A stretch of 53,009 nucleotides of DNA, taken from assembly GCF_001591045.1 (NCBI RefSeq), contig NZ_BCUA01000022.1:1-53009 (forward strand), given 5' to 3'. Numbering within the stretch: position 1 is the stretch's first letter; the number at the start of each line of letters is the position of its first letter. Both the position numbers and the translations under genes were made by a program. Below the pieces are notes generated by a model. That model ran no database searches and was not told where the DNA came from. It was given only the letters and a program-made list of their open reading frames with translations. Positions 42,566 to 51,875 of this stretch are shown here, piece after piece. The stretch is from Sphingopyxis granuli NBRC 100800 (GTDB lineage Bacteria > Pseudomonadota > Alphaproteobacteria > Sphingomonadales > Sphingomonadaceae).

Positions 42566-43525
42566 ATGACGGCCGTGCTCCAGATTTCCAACCTCGGCAA
42601 AACATACAAGAGCGGCCACCGCGCGCTGAGCGGCGTCGACCTGACGATCGACAAAGGCGAGATATTCGCGCTGCTGGGGCCGAACGGGGCGGGTAAGACG
42701 ACGCTGATCGGCATCGTCTGCGGCATCGTGACGCCGAGCGAGGGGACGGTGACCGTCGGCGGGCACGATCACCAACGCGACTATCGCGCCGCCCGGTCGA
42801 TGATCGGGCTCGTGCCGCAGGAACTTCATACCGACGCGTTCGAAAAGGTGATCACGACGGTCAGCTTCTCGCGCGGCCTGTTCGGCAAGCCGCGCGATCC
42901 GGCGTTCATCGAGCAACTGCTGCGCGACCTGTCGCTGTGGGACAAGCGGAACGCGAAGATCCTCGAACTGTCGGGCGGCATGAAGCGCCGCGTGATGATC
43001 GCCAAGGCGCTGTCCCACGAACCCGAAATCCTCTTCCTCGACGAACCGACCGCGGGCGTCGATGTCGAACTGCGTCGCGACATGTGGAACATGGTGCGCG
43101 GCTTGCGCGACCGCGGCGTCACCATCATCTTGACCACCCATTATATCGAGGAGGCCGAAGAGATGGCCGACCGCGTCGGGGTGATCAGCAAGGGCAAGCT
43201 CATCCTCGTCGAGGACAAGGACGCGCTGATCAAGAAGCTGGGCCGCAAGACGCTGACGCTCAACCTGTCGGAGCCGCTGGCCGCCCTTCCCGCCGGGCTC
43301 GACGACTGGTCGCTCGAAATCGCGGGCGAGGGGCACGAACTCGTCTATGAATTCGACAGCCAGGCCGAAGCGACCGGCGTCCCGTCGCTGCTGCGGCGGC
43401 TGAGCGATCTCGGCATTCCCTTTCGCGACCTCCACACGCGGCAAAGCTCACTCGAGGAGATTTTCGTCGGGCTGGTCCACGAATCGAAAAGCGATGGCGC
43501 GGGCGCGCAGGGGGCCACGGCATGA
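42566..43525 (+). CDS. ABC transporter ATP-binding protein (YadG-like exporter)
   Basis: The protein has 319 aa with Walker [10 protein letters not shown], the signature LSGGMKRR, Walker [10 protein letters not shown] and the H-loop [10 protein letters not shown]. It belongs to the ABC-2 exporter group that drives drug, polysaccharide or lipid export. It overlaps the permease gene by four bases (ATGA). Confidence 0.93.
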   Translation: MTAVLQISNLGKTYKSGHRALSGVDLTIDKGEIFALLGPNGAGKTTLIGIVCGIVTPSEGTVTVGGHDHQRDYRAARSMIGLVPQELHTDAFEKVITTVSFSRGLFGKPRDPAFIEQLLRDLSLWDKRNAKILELSGGMKRRVMIAKALSHEPEILFLDEPTAGVDVELRRDMWNMVRGLRDRGVTIILTTHYIEEAEEMADRVGVISKGKLILVEDKDALIKKLGRKTLTLNLSEPLAALPAGLDDWSLEIAGEGHELVYEFDSQAEATGVPSLLRRLSDLGIPFRDLHTRQSSLEEIFVGLVHESKSDGAGAQGATA

Positions 43526-44289
43526 TCGGGAATTTCCGCGGCGTCCGCGCCATCTACGCGTTCGAGATGGCGCGCTTCGGGCGCACCTTCTGGACCAGCC
43601 TGCTGCTGCCGGTGATCACCACGACGCTCTATTTCGTCGTCTTCGGCTCAGCGATCGGCAGCCGGATGAGCGCAGTTGGCGACGTACCTTACGGCGCCTT
43701 CATCGTGCCGGGGCTGATGATGCTGACGATGTTCACCGAAAGCATCAGCAACGCCAGCTTCGGCATCTACATGCCCAAATGGACGGGGACGATCTACGAG
43801 ATGCTCTCGTCGCCGATGTCGCCGCTCGAACTGCTGATCGCCTATGTCGGGGCGGCGGCGACGAAGTCGGTGATTATCGGCGCGATCATCTTCGCGACCG
43901 CACACCTGTTCGTCGATGTCCAGGTCGCGCATCCGTTGCTGATGGCCGCCTTCATGGTGCTGATGGCCGTGACCTTCTGCCTGTTCGGCTTCATCATCGG
44001 CATCTGGGCGCAAAGCTTCGAGCAGTTGCAGGTCATCCCGCTGCTCGTCGTCTACCCGCTGACCTTCCTCGGCGGCGCCTTCTATTCGATCGACATGCTG
44101 CCTGCCGCGTGGCGCGCGCTGACCTTGTTCAACCCGGTCGTCTACCTGATCAGCGGCTTCCGCTGGACCTTCTTTGGCCGTGGCGATGTCGGCATCGGCG
44201 TCAGCATGGGCGCGGTTGCGATCTTCCTCGCGCTGTGCCTCGCGGTGATCTTCTGGGTATTCCGGACGGGGTATCGGCTGAAGAATTGA
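43522..44289 (+). CDS. ABC-2 type transporter permease (YadH-like)
   Basis: The 255-aa permease has six predicted membrane helices, from [17 protein letters not shown] to the last near [17 protein letters not shown]. The ABC-2 signature region is the [17 protein letters not shown] segment. It forms the membrane channel for the ATPase encoded just upstream. Substrate unknown. Confidence 0.92.
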   Translation: MIGNFRGVRAIYAFEMARFGRTFWTSLLLPVITTTLYFVVFGSAIGSRMSAVGDVPYGAFIVPGLMMLTMFTESISNASFGIYMPKWTGTIYEMLSSPMSPLELLIAYVGAAATKSVIIGAIIFATAHLFVDVQVAHPLLMAAFMVLMAVTFCLFGFIIGIWAQSFEQLQVIPLLVVYPLTFLGGAFYSIDMLPAAWRALTLFNPVVYLISGFRWTFFGRGDVGIGVSMGAVAIFLALCLAVIFWVFRTGYRLKN

Positions 44290-44332
44290 GGGCCGTGGCA
44301 ATTCAGTCGTTCCGCACGCTGGCCTGCGCCTT

Positions 44333-44434
44333 CGTCATGCTGAACTTGTTTCAGCATCGATGGTCGTGTCTTTCCTTTTACGCCGCCTGTCGGTCGAAGG
44401 CGGACCATGGACCCTGAAACAAGTTCAGGGTGAT
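44333..44434. repeat. dispersed palindromic repeat (TGAACTTGTTTCAG type)
   Basis: CTGAACTTGTTTCAG in the left arm and CTGAAACAAGTTCAG in the right arm are exact inverse copies about 65 bp apart, flanked by ATGG and CCAT. The pair lies between the exporter and ihfB and may terminate both. A degenerate half-copy (CACCCTGAACCTGTTT) is seen at 52949-52964. Confidence 0.7.
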
Positions 44435-44467
44435 AAAAATGGAAGAACTCTACCCGGAAAATCGCAC

Positions 44468-44746
44468 TCAGTCGTTCAGCCGTTCGCGCATTTCCTTGCC
44501 GGGCTTGAAATAGGGGACGTTTTTCGCTTTGACCGCGACCGGCGTCCCGGTGCGGGGATTGCGCCCCGTTCGCGATTCGCGCGCGCGCGTCGAAAAGGCG
44601 CCGAAACCGCGCAATTCCACCCGTCCGCCCGCAGCGAGCTGCTCGATGATGGAATCGAAGAAGGCGTCGACGATCCTCTCGACCTCCTCCAGGCGCAAAT
44701 CGCTGTTTTCGCTCGCGATCTTCTGAACCAGTTCTGACCGGATCAT
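44468..44746 (-). CDS. ihfB: integration host factor beta subunit
   Basis: The 92-aa HU/IHF-family DNA-bending protein has the diagnostic IHF-beta run ending [21 protein letters not shown] and the beta-arm tip NPRTGTPV. It forms a heterodimer with IHF-alpha and bends DNA in recombination and transcription. It follows rpsA on the same strand, as is usual in proteobacteria. Confidence 0.93.
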   Translation of the reverse strand: MIRSELVQKIASENSDLRLEEVERIVDAFFDSIIEQLAAGGRVELRGFGAFSTRARESRTGRNPRTGTPVAVKAKNVPYFKPGKEMRERLND

Positions 44747-44885
44747 CTGCTTCCCCTAAATGTGCCACGCGCATCCCGCGGACGCGGGTTATCCGGCCGT
44801 TGCCGGCGACGATGCGTAGGACCCCTCCCGACGCGGCGCCGAGATTATCACGAATCGCTATCCCGTCAAAATCTATCGCCGAAAG

Positions 44886-44921
44886 AAAAAGGCCCGCAGA
44901 GGGACACTCTGCGGGCCTTTT
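44886..44921. terminator. bidirectional intrinsic terminator after rpsA
   Basis: GGCCCGCAGAG (44891-44901) and CTCTGCGGGCC (44907-44917) form an 11-bp perfect stem, with an A-run before and a T-run after. On the minus strand it ends rpsA 27 bp after its stop, so ihfB probably has its own promoter as well. Confidence 0.9.
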
Positions 44922-44947
44922 CTTCGCTCTGGCGCGAAAGAAGGAAA

Positions 44948-46657
44948 TCAGTCCTTCTTGCCGGCCTTCAGCGCCTCGCCGAGGATGTCGCCGAGCGACG
45001 CACCCGAGTCCGACGAGCCGTACTGCGCAACAGCCTGCTTCTCTTCGGCGATCTGCAGCGCCTTGACCGAGAAGGTCGGCTTCTTCGAACGGTCGAAGCC
45101 GGTGACCATCGCGTCGAACTTCTGCCCGACCTGATAGCGCTCGGGGCGCTGCTCGTCGCGGTCGCGGCCCAGGTCGGCGCGCTTGATGAAGCCCGTCGCG
45201 CCGTCGTCGCCGGCCTGCACTTCCAGCCCATTGTCGCGGACTTCGAGCACGGTGACGGTGACGGTCTCGTTCTTCTTAAGCGAGCCAGAGCCGGCGCCGG
45301 CTCCGACTGCCGGAGCACCCTTTTCAAGCTGCTTGATGCCGAGGCTGATGCGTTCCTTCTCGACGTCGACGTCGAGGACGACGACCTGCACCTGCTCGCC
45401 CTTGCGGTGGAGATGCAGCGCTTCCTCGCCCGAGATGCCCCAGGCGATGTCCGACATGTGGACCATGCCGTCGACGTCGCCGGGCAGACCCACGAACAGG
45501 CCGAACTCGGTCGCGTTCTTGACTTCGCCTTCGACGACCGAACCGATTGGATGCGCTTCGGCGAAGGCACCCCAGGGGTTCGACTGCGCCTGCTTGAGGC
45601 CCAGCGAAATGCGGCGCTTGTCGCTGTCGACTTCCAGGACGATGACGTCGACTTCCTGGCTCGTCGAAACGATCTTGCCGGGGTGGACGTTCTTCTTGAC
45701 CCACGACATCTCGCTGACGTGGACCAGTCCTTCGATGCCCGGCTCCAGCTCGACGAACGCGCCATAGTCAGTGATGTTGGTGACGGTACCCTTCAGTTTG
45801 GCGCCGACCGGATATTTGGCGGCAACGCCTTCCCACGGATCGGCCTCAAGCTGCTTCATGCCCAGGCTGATGCGCTGCGTGTCGCGGTTGATGCGGATGA
45901 TCTGCACCTTCACCGTGTCGCCGATGTTGATCACCTCGCTCGGGTGGTTGACGCGCTTGTAGCTCATGTCGGTGACATGGAGCAGGCCGTCGATGCCGCC
46001 GAGGTCGACGAACGCACCGTAATCGGTGATGTTCTTGACCGCGCCTTCGATGATCTGACCTTCTTCCAGGTTCTGGATCAGGCCCGAACGCTGTTCGGCG
46101 CGCGTTTCCTCGAGGATCGCGCGGCGCGACACGACGATGTTGCCGCGGCGACGGTCCATCTTCAGGATCTGGAAGGGCTGCGGCAGGTCCATCAGCGGGC
46201 CGACGTCGCGCACGGGGCGGATATCGACCTGCGAACCCGGAAGGAAGGCCACCGCGCCGCCGAGGTCGACGGTGAAGCCGCCCTTGACGCGGCCAAAGAT
46301 GACACCCTCGACGCGGGCTTCCTTGTTGAATTCTTCTTCCAGCCGGTCCCAGGCGGCTTCGCGGCGAGCGCGGTCGCGGGACAGCATGGTTTCGCCATTG
46401 GCGTTCTCGACGCGGTCGACATAGACTTCGACCTCGTCGCCGACCTTCAGGTCGGCCTTCTGGCCCGGCATCGCGAATTCGCGAAGCGCCACACGGCCTT
46501 CGCTCTTCAGGCCGATGTCGATCACTGCCAGGTCGTTTTCGATCGCGGTCACGGTGCCCTTGACGACGCGGCCTTCAAAGCCGCCGTCGGCGCCGCCCAG
46601 CGATTCATCGAGCATCGCGGCGAAATCGTCGCGCGTCGGAAAAGCCGTAGAGGCCAT
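44948..46657 (-). CDS. rpsA: 30S ribosomal protein S1
   Basis: The 569-aa protein is built of six S1 RNA-binding domains, with repeated GAFVDLGGIDGLLHVTDMSY, GAFVELEPGIEGLVHVSEMSW and GLFVGLPGDVDGMVHMSDIAW. It binds mRNA leaders for translation initiation. The start at 46657 follows AAGGAAATC; further upstream in-frame sequence is leader. Neighbours aroA, cmk and ihfB are the canonical ones. Confidence 0.97.
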   Translation of the reverse strand: MASTAFPTRDDFAAMLDESLGGADGGFEGRVVKGTVTAIENDLAVIDIGLKSEGRVALREFAMPGQKADLKVGDEVEVYVDRVENANGETMLSRDRARREAAWDRLEEEFNKEARVEGVIFGRVKGGFTVDLGGAVAFLPGSQVDIRPVRDVGPLMDLPQPFQILKMDRRRGNIVVSRRAILEETRAEQRSGLIQNLEEGQIIEGAVKNITDYGAFVDLGGIDGLLHVTDMSYKRVNHPSEVINIGDTVKVQIIRINRDTQRISLGMKQLEADPWEGVAAKYPVGAKLKGTVTNITDYGAFVELEPGIEGLVHVSEMSWVKKNVHPGKIVSTSQEVDVIVLEVDSDKRRISLGLKQAQSNPWGAFAEAHPIGSVVEGEVKNATEFGLFVGLPGDVDGMVHMSDIAWGISGEEALHLHRKGEQVQVVVLDVDVEKERISLGIKQLEKGAPAVGAGAGSGSLKKNETVTVTVLEVRDNGLEVQAGDDGATGFIKRADLGRDRDEQRPERYQVGQKFDAMVTGFDRSKKPTFSVKALQIAEEKQAVAQYGSSDSGASLGDILGEALKAGKKD

Positions 46658-47136
46658 AAATGATTTCCTTACTTCACATGTTTCCGGCCAAGCGGTTGGG
46701 TCCGCTGGTCTTGTGGCCGAACCGTCCTGTCCGCCGAATGCGGAACAGGACGTCGTCGGGGCGCTTCGCAAGGCGAGCCACGGGCAAAGCAAAAAGGGCG
46801 CGACGAGGGTGCCCCATCACGCCCGACGCTCCGGTGGGAGCGGCGGTTCATCCGTGCCTCGACCGGCAAACCGCCCGTCGGACGGCGCGCGTATAAGCGG
46901 GGAGGCGGTTTTCGGCAAGGAAAAAGGGCGTGCTGATCGGCCATATCTCCGGACGGTGGAGCGGACGGGATTCGCGCAGAGGCGCGGAGTTTATGGCTTG
47001 GGTCGATAAGTCCGGTTCATCGTGATCGCAGATGTTTCGCAAGAGAAAGCCGCTTTGCGACAGACACCATCTCTCCGCATCTCCGCGTGAATCAATATCC
47101 TCTGCGATCTCTGCGCCTCTGCGCGAATATCTTCTT
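46658..47136. other. rpsA leader and dispersed repeat between cmk and rpsA
   Basis: No gene is supported in these 479 bp. They hold the promoter and a long leader of rpsA (minus strand) and the palindromic element at 46971-47127. Confidence 0.6.
46971..47127. repeat. dispersed element with 15-bp terminal inverted repeats, copy 1
   Basis: TTCGCGCAGAGGCGC (46971-46985) and GCGCCTCTGCGCGAA (47113-47127) are perfect inverse copies enclosing 127 bp. The same terminal 15-mers bound a 71-bp element at 52829-52899. Confidence 0.75.
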
Positions 47137-47766
47137 TCAGCCCCGCTTCCCGACTTTGCCCTCGACGAATGCGATCGCGGCCGCGATACCCGCGTCCCGG
47201 TCCAGCGCCGTATTGTCGAGCAGCAGCGCATCCGCGGCGCGGCGCAGCGGCGCGTCGACACGCCCGGTGTCGCGCGCGTCGCGGGCGTAGATGTCGGCGA
47301 GCACCGCGTCATAGGTGACACCGACGCCGCGCCCCAGCATCTCGGCATGGCGCCGCCGCGCCCGCTCTTCCGGCGTGGCGGTCACGAACAGCTTGGCGTC
47401 GGCGTGCGGCGCGATCACCGTGCCGATGTCGCGCCCGTCGAGCACAGCGCCGCCCGGCTGGTTGGCGAAATCGACCTGCCGCTGGAACAGCGCCCTTCGC
47501 ACCGCAGGATGGATCGACACGCGGCTCGCGAGGCTGCCGGTGCTTTCGTAGCGCAGCGCCGGATCGTCGAACAGGCTGTCGGGAAAATCGCACGCGGCGA
47601 GCGCATCGTCCGCATCGTCGGGATCGCCATGGTCGAGCTGCGTCTGATAGCCGACGGCGCGATAGAGGAGTCCGGTGTCGAGCACCGGCAGCCCGAAATG
47701 CGCCCCAAGCGCGCGAGCGATCGTCCCCTTGCCCGACGCGGTGGGACCATCGACGGCGACAATCAT
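47137..47766 (-). CDS. cmk: cytidylate kinase
   Basis: The 209-aa kinase phosphorylates CMP and dCMP. The P-loop is GPTASGKGT at residues 7-15, and the family regions [10 protein letters not shown] and [12 protein letters not shown] are present. It overlaps the end of aroA by four bases, so the two are co-transcribed. Confidence 0.95.
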   Translation of the reverse strand: MIVAVDGPTASGKGTIARALGAHFGLPVLDTGLLYRAVGYQTQLDHGDPDDADDALAACDFPDSLFDDPALRYESTGSLASRVSIHPAVRRALFQRQVDFANQPGGAVLDGRDIGTVIAPHADAKLFVTATPEERARRRHAEMLGRGVGVTYDAVLADIYARDARDTGRVDAPLRRAADALLLDNTALDRDAGIAAAIAFVEGKVGKRG

Positions 47767-49091
47767 GCCTGCAGGCTTTCGAGCAGCGCCTCGAAATTGG
47801 GAAAGCTGGTCGCGGCCGGCCCCATGTCGTCGATCGTCACCGGCGCCTTGCCGACGAGGCCCGCGACCGCGAAGCTCATGCAGATGCGGTGGTCGAGGTG
47901 ACCGGCGATGGTCGCGCCGCCAGGCAGCGGGTCGCCGCCGGTGCCGTCGATGGCCAGCCCGTCCGCGCTCTCCTCGACCCGCGCGCCGATGGCGGTAAGG
48001 CCGGCGGCCATCACCGCCAGCCGGTCGCTCTCCTTGACGCGCAGTTCGTCGAGGCCGGTGGTGACGGTGCGCCCTTCGGCAAGCGCGGCGGCGACGAACA
48101 GGATCGGATATTCGTCGATCATGCTCGGCGCGATGGCGGGATCGACCTCGATCCCCTTCAGCGCACTGTGACGGACGCGCAGGTCAGCGACCGGCTCGCC
48201 GCCGACCTCGCGCGGGTCGAGCAGTTCGATATCGCCGCCCATCGCCTGCAGCACCTCGACCAGCCCGGCGCGCGTGGGGTTGAGGCCGACATTGGCGATG
48301 ACGACGTCCGATCCGGGCACGATCAGCGCCGCGACGATGAAGAAGGCGGCCGACGAGGGGTCGCCGGGGACCGCGATCGTCTGCGGCCGAAGCTCGGCCT
48401 CGCCGCGGATGCGGATGCGGCGGGTGCCGTCGCCGTCGGTCTCGACGTTCAGGTCGGCGCCGAAGCCCTTCAGCATCCGCTCGCTATGGTCGCGCGTCGG
48501 GATGGGCTCGATCACCTCGGTGATGCCCGGCGTGTTCAGTCCCGCGAGCAGCACCGCGCTCTTCACCTGCGCCGACGCCATCGGCAGGCGGTAGGCGAGG
48601 GGGATCGCCGGCGCGAGGCCGCGGACCATCAGCGGCAGGCGCCCGCCGGGCGAGGCGACGATATCGGTCCCCATCTGCGACAGCGGCTCGATCACCCGGC
48701 CCATCGGGCGCCCCGACAGGCTGGCGTCGCCGATGAAGGTGACGGTGATCGGGTGGCTCGCGACCAGTCCCATCAGCAGGCGCGTCGAGGTGCCACTGTT
48801 CCCCATGTCGAGCGCTTCGTGCGGCTGGAGCAGCCCGCCGACGCCGACGCCGTCGATCACCCATTCGCCATCCTCGCGGCGCTCGATCGTTGCGCCCATC
48901 CCCCGCATCGCAGCCGCCGTCGCGAGTACGTCATGTCCTTCGAGCAGCCCTGTGACGCGGCTCGTGCCGACCGCGAGCGCCGACAGCATCAGCGCCCGGT
49001 GCGAAATGCTCTTGTCACCGGGCATCGCGATCCTACCTTTCAGCGGAGCGGAAGCGGAAAAGGCGCGCGGGCTGGGGTTGGGGTCTGTCAT
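47763..49091 (-). CDS. aroA: 3-phosphoshikimate 1-carboxyvinyltransferase (EPSP synthase)
   Basis: The 442-aa enzyme of the shikimate pathway shows [11 protein letters not shown] near the N-terminus, [16 protein letters not shown] and the C-terminal [12 protein letters not shown] segment that binds substrate. The PGDKS and GNSGTSTRL forms suggest a class II-like alphaproteobacterial enzyme. The ATG at 49091 is preferred because the upstream in-frame codons resemble no family sequence. Confidence 0.96.
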   Translation of the reverse strand: MTDPNPSPRAFSASAPLKGRIAMPGDKSISHRALMLSALAVGTSRVTGLLEGHDVLATAAAMRGMGATIERREDGEWVIDGVGVGGLLQPHEALDMGNSGTSTRLLMGLVASHPITVTFIGDASLSGRPMGRVIEPLSQMGTDIVASPGGRLPLMVRGLAPAIPLAYRLPMASAQVKSAVLLAGLNTPGITEVIEPIPTRDHSERMLKGFGADLNVETDGDGTRRIRIRGEAELRPQTIAVPGDPSSAAFFIVAALIVPGSDVVIANVGLNPTRAGLVEVLQAMGGDIELLDPREVGGEPVADLRVRHSALKGIEVDPAIAPSMIDEYPILFVAAALAEGRTVTTGLDELRVKESDRLAVMAAGLTAIGARVEESADGLAIDGTGGDPLPGGATIAGHLDHRICMSFAVAGLVGKAPVTIDDMGPAATSFPNFEALLESLQA

Positions 49092-49216
49092 GGCGTGCGG
49101 CTTTTGACAGCGGGCAAACAATCTGGCAAGGCGCACGCCGATTTGGCGGGTGGCTGTTCCGGTGCCGCCCTTTCTCCGAAATTTAGCTTATTCCTTCAAA
49201 GGGTTACGAGGCTTCT

Positions 49217-49537
49217 ATGGTAAAGGCTGAATGGGGCGCGAAGCGAAGCTGCCCGAAATGCGCGACGCGATTCTACGATCTGACCAACGACGACCCGGTC
49301 ACCTGCATCAACTGCGGCTATGCCTGGATTCCGGAATCGGTGCTGAAATCGAAGCAGCCGATGCCGTTCGAGGAAGTCGAGAAGCCCGGCAAGGCCAAGG
49401 AAGAGGCGGCCGACGACGATCTGGATCTGGACGTCGATGTCGACGAGGACAGCGATTCGCCCGACAATGACGTCGATCTGGGCGGCGACGACGATCTGGG
49501 CGTCGCGACCGGCGACGACGAGGACGACGAAAACTGA
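49217..49537 (+). CDS. TIGR02300 family acidic protein
   Basis: The 106-aa protein has an N-terminal zinc-ribbon-like part (KRSCPKCATRFYDLTNDD, CINCGYAW) that is the TIGR02300/FYDLN signature, then a very acidic Asp/Glu tail. It is widely conserved in alphaproteobacteria, of unknown function, and divergent from aroA. Confidence 0.92.
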   Translation: MVKAEWGAKRSCPKCATRFYDLTNDDPVTCINCGYAWIPESVLKSKQPMPFEEVEKPGKAKEEAADDDLDLDVDVDEDSDSPDNDVDLGGDDDLGVATGDDEDDEN

Positions 49538-49550
49538 CAATCGGACGCAT

Positions 49551-49586
49551 GGGGCCAAAAAAGCATCGCGCGATGCATTTGGCCCC
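49551..49586. terminator. long hairpin after the TIGR02300 gene
   Basis: GGGGCCAAA and TTTGGCCCC frame an inner GCATCG/CGATGC stem, giving an almost continuous palindrome 13 bp after the stop. A terminator-type structure, though the T-run is inside the stem. Confidence 0.7.
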
Positions 49587-49659
49587 TTGCATATGGGACA
49601 CGCGCTGGTAAAGGCGGCGTCCCGATCGCATCACCCAGAGCGATCGTCCGAAATGGCGC

Positions 49660-49735
<76 letters not shown>

Positions 49736-49758
49736 TTTCGACAACCCGACCCGGAAAC

Positions 49759-49788
49759 GGCCCGATGCGACAGCATGCGGGCCTTTTT
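49759..49788 (+). terminator. intrinsic terminator after tRNA-Ala
   Basis: GGCCCGATGC pairs with GCAT(G)CGGGCC around a GACA loop and is followed by five T residues, 23 bp after the tRNA. Confidence 0.88.
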
Positions 49789-49829
49789 CTTATCTTGCAA
49801 GACTGGGAAAGAGCGTCAGCGCGCCGGCG

Positions 49830-50276
49830 TCAGAGCGCCAATTCCTCTTTCTCGAATAGCGGTTCCAGCATGATCGGATCGGCGAGCGTGATGCGGTCAA
49901 GGATCGAGGCGGTGTCGTCGCGTACCCGCAGCATCAGGCTGCGCAGCCGGCATTCGCTTTCGGGCAGGCAGTTCTTGCAATGCTCGTGCGCGTTGCGCGC
50001 CGCGCAGGGCACGAGCGCCAGCGACCCGCGCGTCAGCCGGACAAGGTCGCCATAGCTGATGTCGACCGGCGGCAGCGCGAGTTGGTAGCCGCCATCGCGC
50101 CCCCGCTGCGAGATCAGCAGCCCCTCGCGCGCCATCTCCGACAGGATGACGGTCAGAAACTTGGGCGGGATGTTCTGCGCGTCCGCAATATCCGCAAGCT
50201 GCACCTGCCCCTTGCCCCAATGGTCGGCAAGATGCTGAAAGGCGCGGATCGTGTAGCGGGTCTTTTGCGAGAGCAT
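49830..50276 (-). CDS. Rrf2-family transcriptional regulator with Cys cluster
   Basis: The 148-aa protein has an N-terminal winged HTH (IADAQNIPPKFLTVILSEM) typical of Rrf2. C91, C100, C103 and C109 form a cluster suited to an Fe-S or similar sensor, as in IscR, NsrR and related proteins, though the spacing is not that of IscR (C-x5-C-x5-C). It is divergent from the secreted-protein gene at 50425 and may regulate it. The signal sensed is not known. Confidence 0.87.
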   Translation of the reverse strand: MLSQKTRYTIRAFQHLADHWGKGQVQLADIADAQNIPPKFLTVILSEMAREGLLISQRGRDGGYQLALPPVDISYGDLVRLTRGSLALVPCAARNAHEHCKNCLPESECRLRSLMLRVRDDTASILDRITLADPIMLEPLFEKEELAL

Positions 50277-50424
50277 GGCGGCGTTACTGTGACATATTCC
50301 AGCTTAATTCAACCTGTCTGGATGAGATTCGGGAAAGGTTGATGAAAATCACAGTGGGTGGCATGAATCGACGCCAATGGGATCGCGCAGTTTGCCCGTT
50401 TCGGGCGCGACAAGGAATAGGGCG

Positions 50425-50982
50425 ATGCGGAAGCTATTCGAAGGCCCGGCGGTTCTCGCGGCGTGCATGCTGGTCGCTGTGCCGGCCCAGGCACAGTTCG
50501 GCGGCCTGCTGCGCAAGGTGACGACGCCGGCACCGAGCCCGAGCAGCGACGACAATGGCGGTTGTCCCAAGGGCAAGAAGGGCAGCGGCGTCGGGCGCAG
50601 CATATTGGGCGGAGTGATCCGCGATGCCGTCGGCGACGCGGCGAGCAGGGCCGGCGTCTACAGCTATGTGCCGATCACGGAGGTGAGCGGGACGCTGACA
50701 GATGCGATCGCCTGCCGGCTCGATCCCGCCGAACAGGTGCAGGCGGCGCAGGCGACCGAAGAGGTCACGCGCGGCGAGGCGGTGGGCGCGACGTCGAACT
50801 GGACCAGCGAAACGCGCGAGAATGTCAGCGGTTCGTCGACCGTCGCGTCGATCAATCAGGAGGACGGCGGCCGCAAGTGTATGACCGTCAACGATTTCAT
50901 CATCGTCGACGGGGAAGAGACGCGCGTCACGAAGCGGATGTGCAAGGGGCCGGACGACGCGCGCTATGTCCTGGCTGCCTGA
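50425..50982 (+). CDS. secreted hypothetical protein
   Basis: The 185-aa protein has a clear signal peptide (PAVLAACMLVAVPAQAQ) followed by a Gly/Ser-rich linker and a C-terminal domain containing ACRLDPAEQVQAAQATEEV and GRKCMTVNDFIIVDGEETR, similar to surface-antigen-type domains of alphaproteobacteria. Overlaps the next gene by 17 bp, so the two are probably translated together. Confidence 0.7.
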   Translation: MRKLFEGPAVLAACMLVAVPAQAQFGGLLRKVTTPAPSPSSDDNGGCPKGKKGSGVGRSILGGVIRDAVGDAASRAGVYSYVPITEVSGTLTDAIACRLDPAEQVQAAQATEEVTRGEAVGATSNWTSETRENVSGSSTVASINQEDGGRKCMTVNDFIIVDGEETRVTKRMCKGPDDARYVLAA

Positions 50983-51679
50983 CCTGCCCCGCGTGCTGGT
51001 GGGAGCGTTGGCGCTGGCCTTGCTGACCGCGGCGACCGAGCGTGACCCACTGAACCCCACCTGTCCGCTCAATCCCAACTGGTCGACCAATGCGACGATG
51101 ACGCTGACCGTCGAGACGCGTGGTCGAATGAAGGTCATGCTGGCCGAAGGGCGGGTCGATCCGGGCCTGCCCGAACGCCTGGCCGCGGCGCTGAAGGCCA
51201 ACCCCGACGTCAGCGAGATCTGGCTGCGTTCGCCCGGCGGCGACGCGCGCGCGGGCAATGCTGCGGGGCGCATCATCCGGTCGAACACCGGTCTCGGCAC
51301 GCGCATCCCCAGCGGCTGGGCCTGCTTCAGCGCCTGCAACTTCGTGTTCATGGGCGGCGCCCCGCGAATCATCGAACCCGGCGGCGAGTTCATCGTCCAC
51401 ATGTTCACCAGCACCGGCGACCGCGCCGCGATCGACCAGAGCGTGGCGATGGGCACCGATGCGACCACCGAACTGATCGGCGACGTCGAACAGGACAGCG
51501 CGCTGCTGGCGAGCGAGGACAACGACTTCCTGATCCGGATGGGCGTGTCGCGCAAATTGCTGACCGAGGTGATGTATCGGCAAAAGGCGGTCAAGGGCAG
51601 CGGGGCGGACAAGTCGACCCGCCGCTGCCTGACGCTGGAAGAGGCGCTGAAATATGGCGTGACCTACGCGGTCGAGTGA
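50966..51679 (+). CDS. ClpP-fold periplasmic protein (COG3904-like)
   Basis: The 237-aa protein has an N-terminal hydrophobic segment that may be a signal or anchor. The core shows a ClpP/crotonase-like layout: LRSPGGDARAGNAAG, then a probable nucleophilic Ser in ACFSACNFVFMGG, and GGEFIVHMF with a candidate His. COG3904 proteins are predicted periplasmic proteases of unknown target. Coupling with the upstream secreted protein suggests a pair. Confidence 0.75.
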   Translation: MSWLPDLPRVLVGALALALLTAATERDPLNPTCPLNPNWSTNATMTLTVETRGRMKVMLAEGRVDPGLPERLAAALKANPDVSEIWLRSPGGDARAGNAAGRIIRSNTGLGTRIPSGWACFSACNFVFMGGAPRIIEPGGEFIVHMFTSTGDRAAIDQSVAMGTDATTELIGDVEQDSALLASEDNDFLIRMGVSRKLLTEVMYRQKAVKGSGADKSTRRCLTLEEALKYGVTYAVE

Positions 51680-51759
51680 CGGGGGGCGTCGCAACGGACG
51701 TTATCCCGCCGAAGCATCAGGCGGCGTCACGATGAAACGTCCGGAATCGTTCACTTCTC

Positions 51760-51848
51760 CGTCATTGCGGTTCTGGACCTGATCCGAGGGAAGCAACCCA
51801 GAGTGTGCGTAAACCGCTCTGGATTGCTTCGCTGCGCTCGCAATGACG
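51760..51848. repeat. dispersed palindromic repeat (CGTCATTGCG type)
   Basis: The ends CGTCATTGCG (51760-51769) and CGCAATGACG (51839-51848) are perfect inverse copies; inside, GAAGCAACCCAGAG and CTCTGGATTGCTTC pair at 13 of 14 positions. The CATTGCGAGCGCAGCGAAGC-type palindrome is familiar from many alphaproteobacterial genomes. Confidence 0.8.
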
Positions 51849-51875
51849 ACAATGCCGGATTCGGTGGTGAAGGGC

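Noticed and set aside
50309..50342. TCAACCT ... AGGTTGA inverted repeat upstream of the Rrf2 gene as its operator
   Set aside because: The arms are 20 bases apart and short, unlike the compact sites of Rrf2 proteins, so it may be chance.
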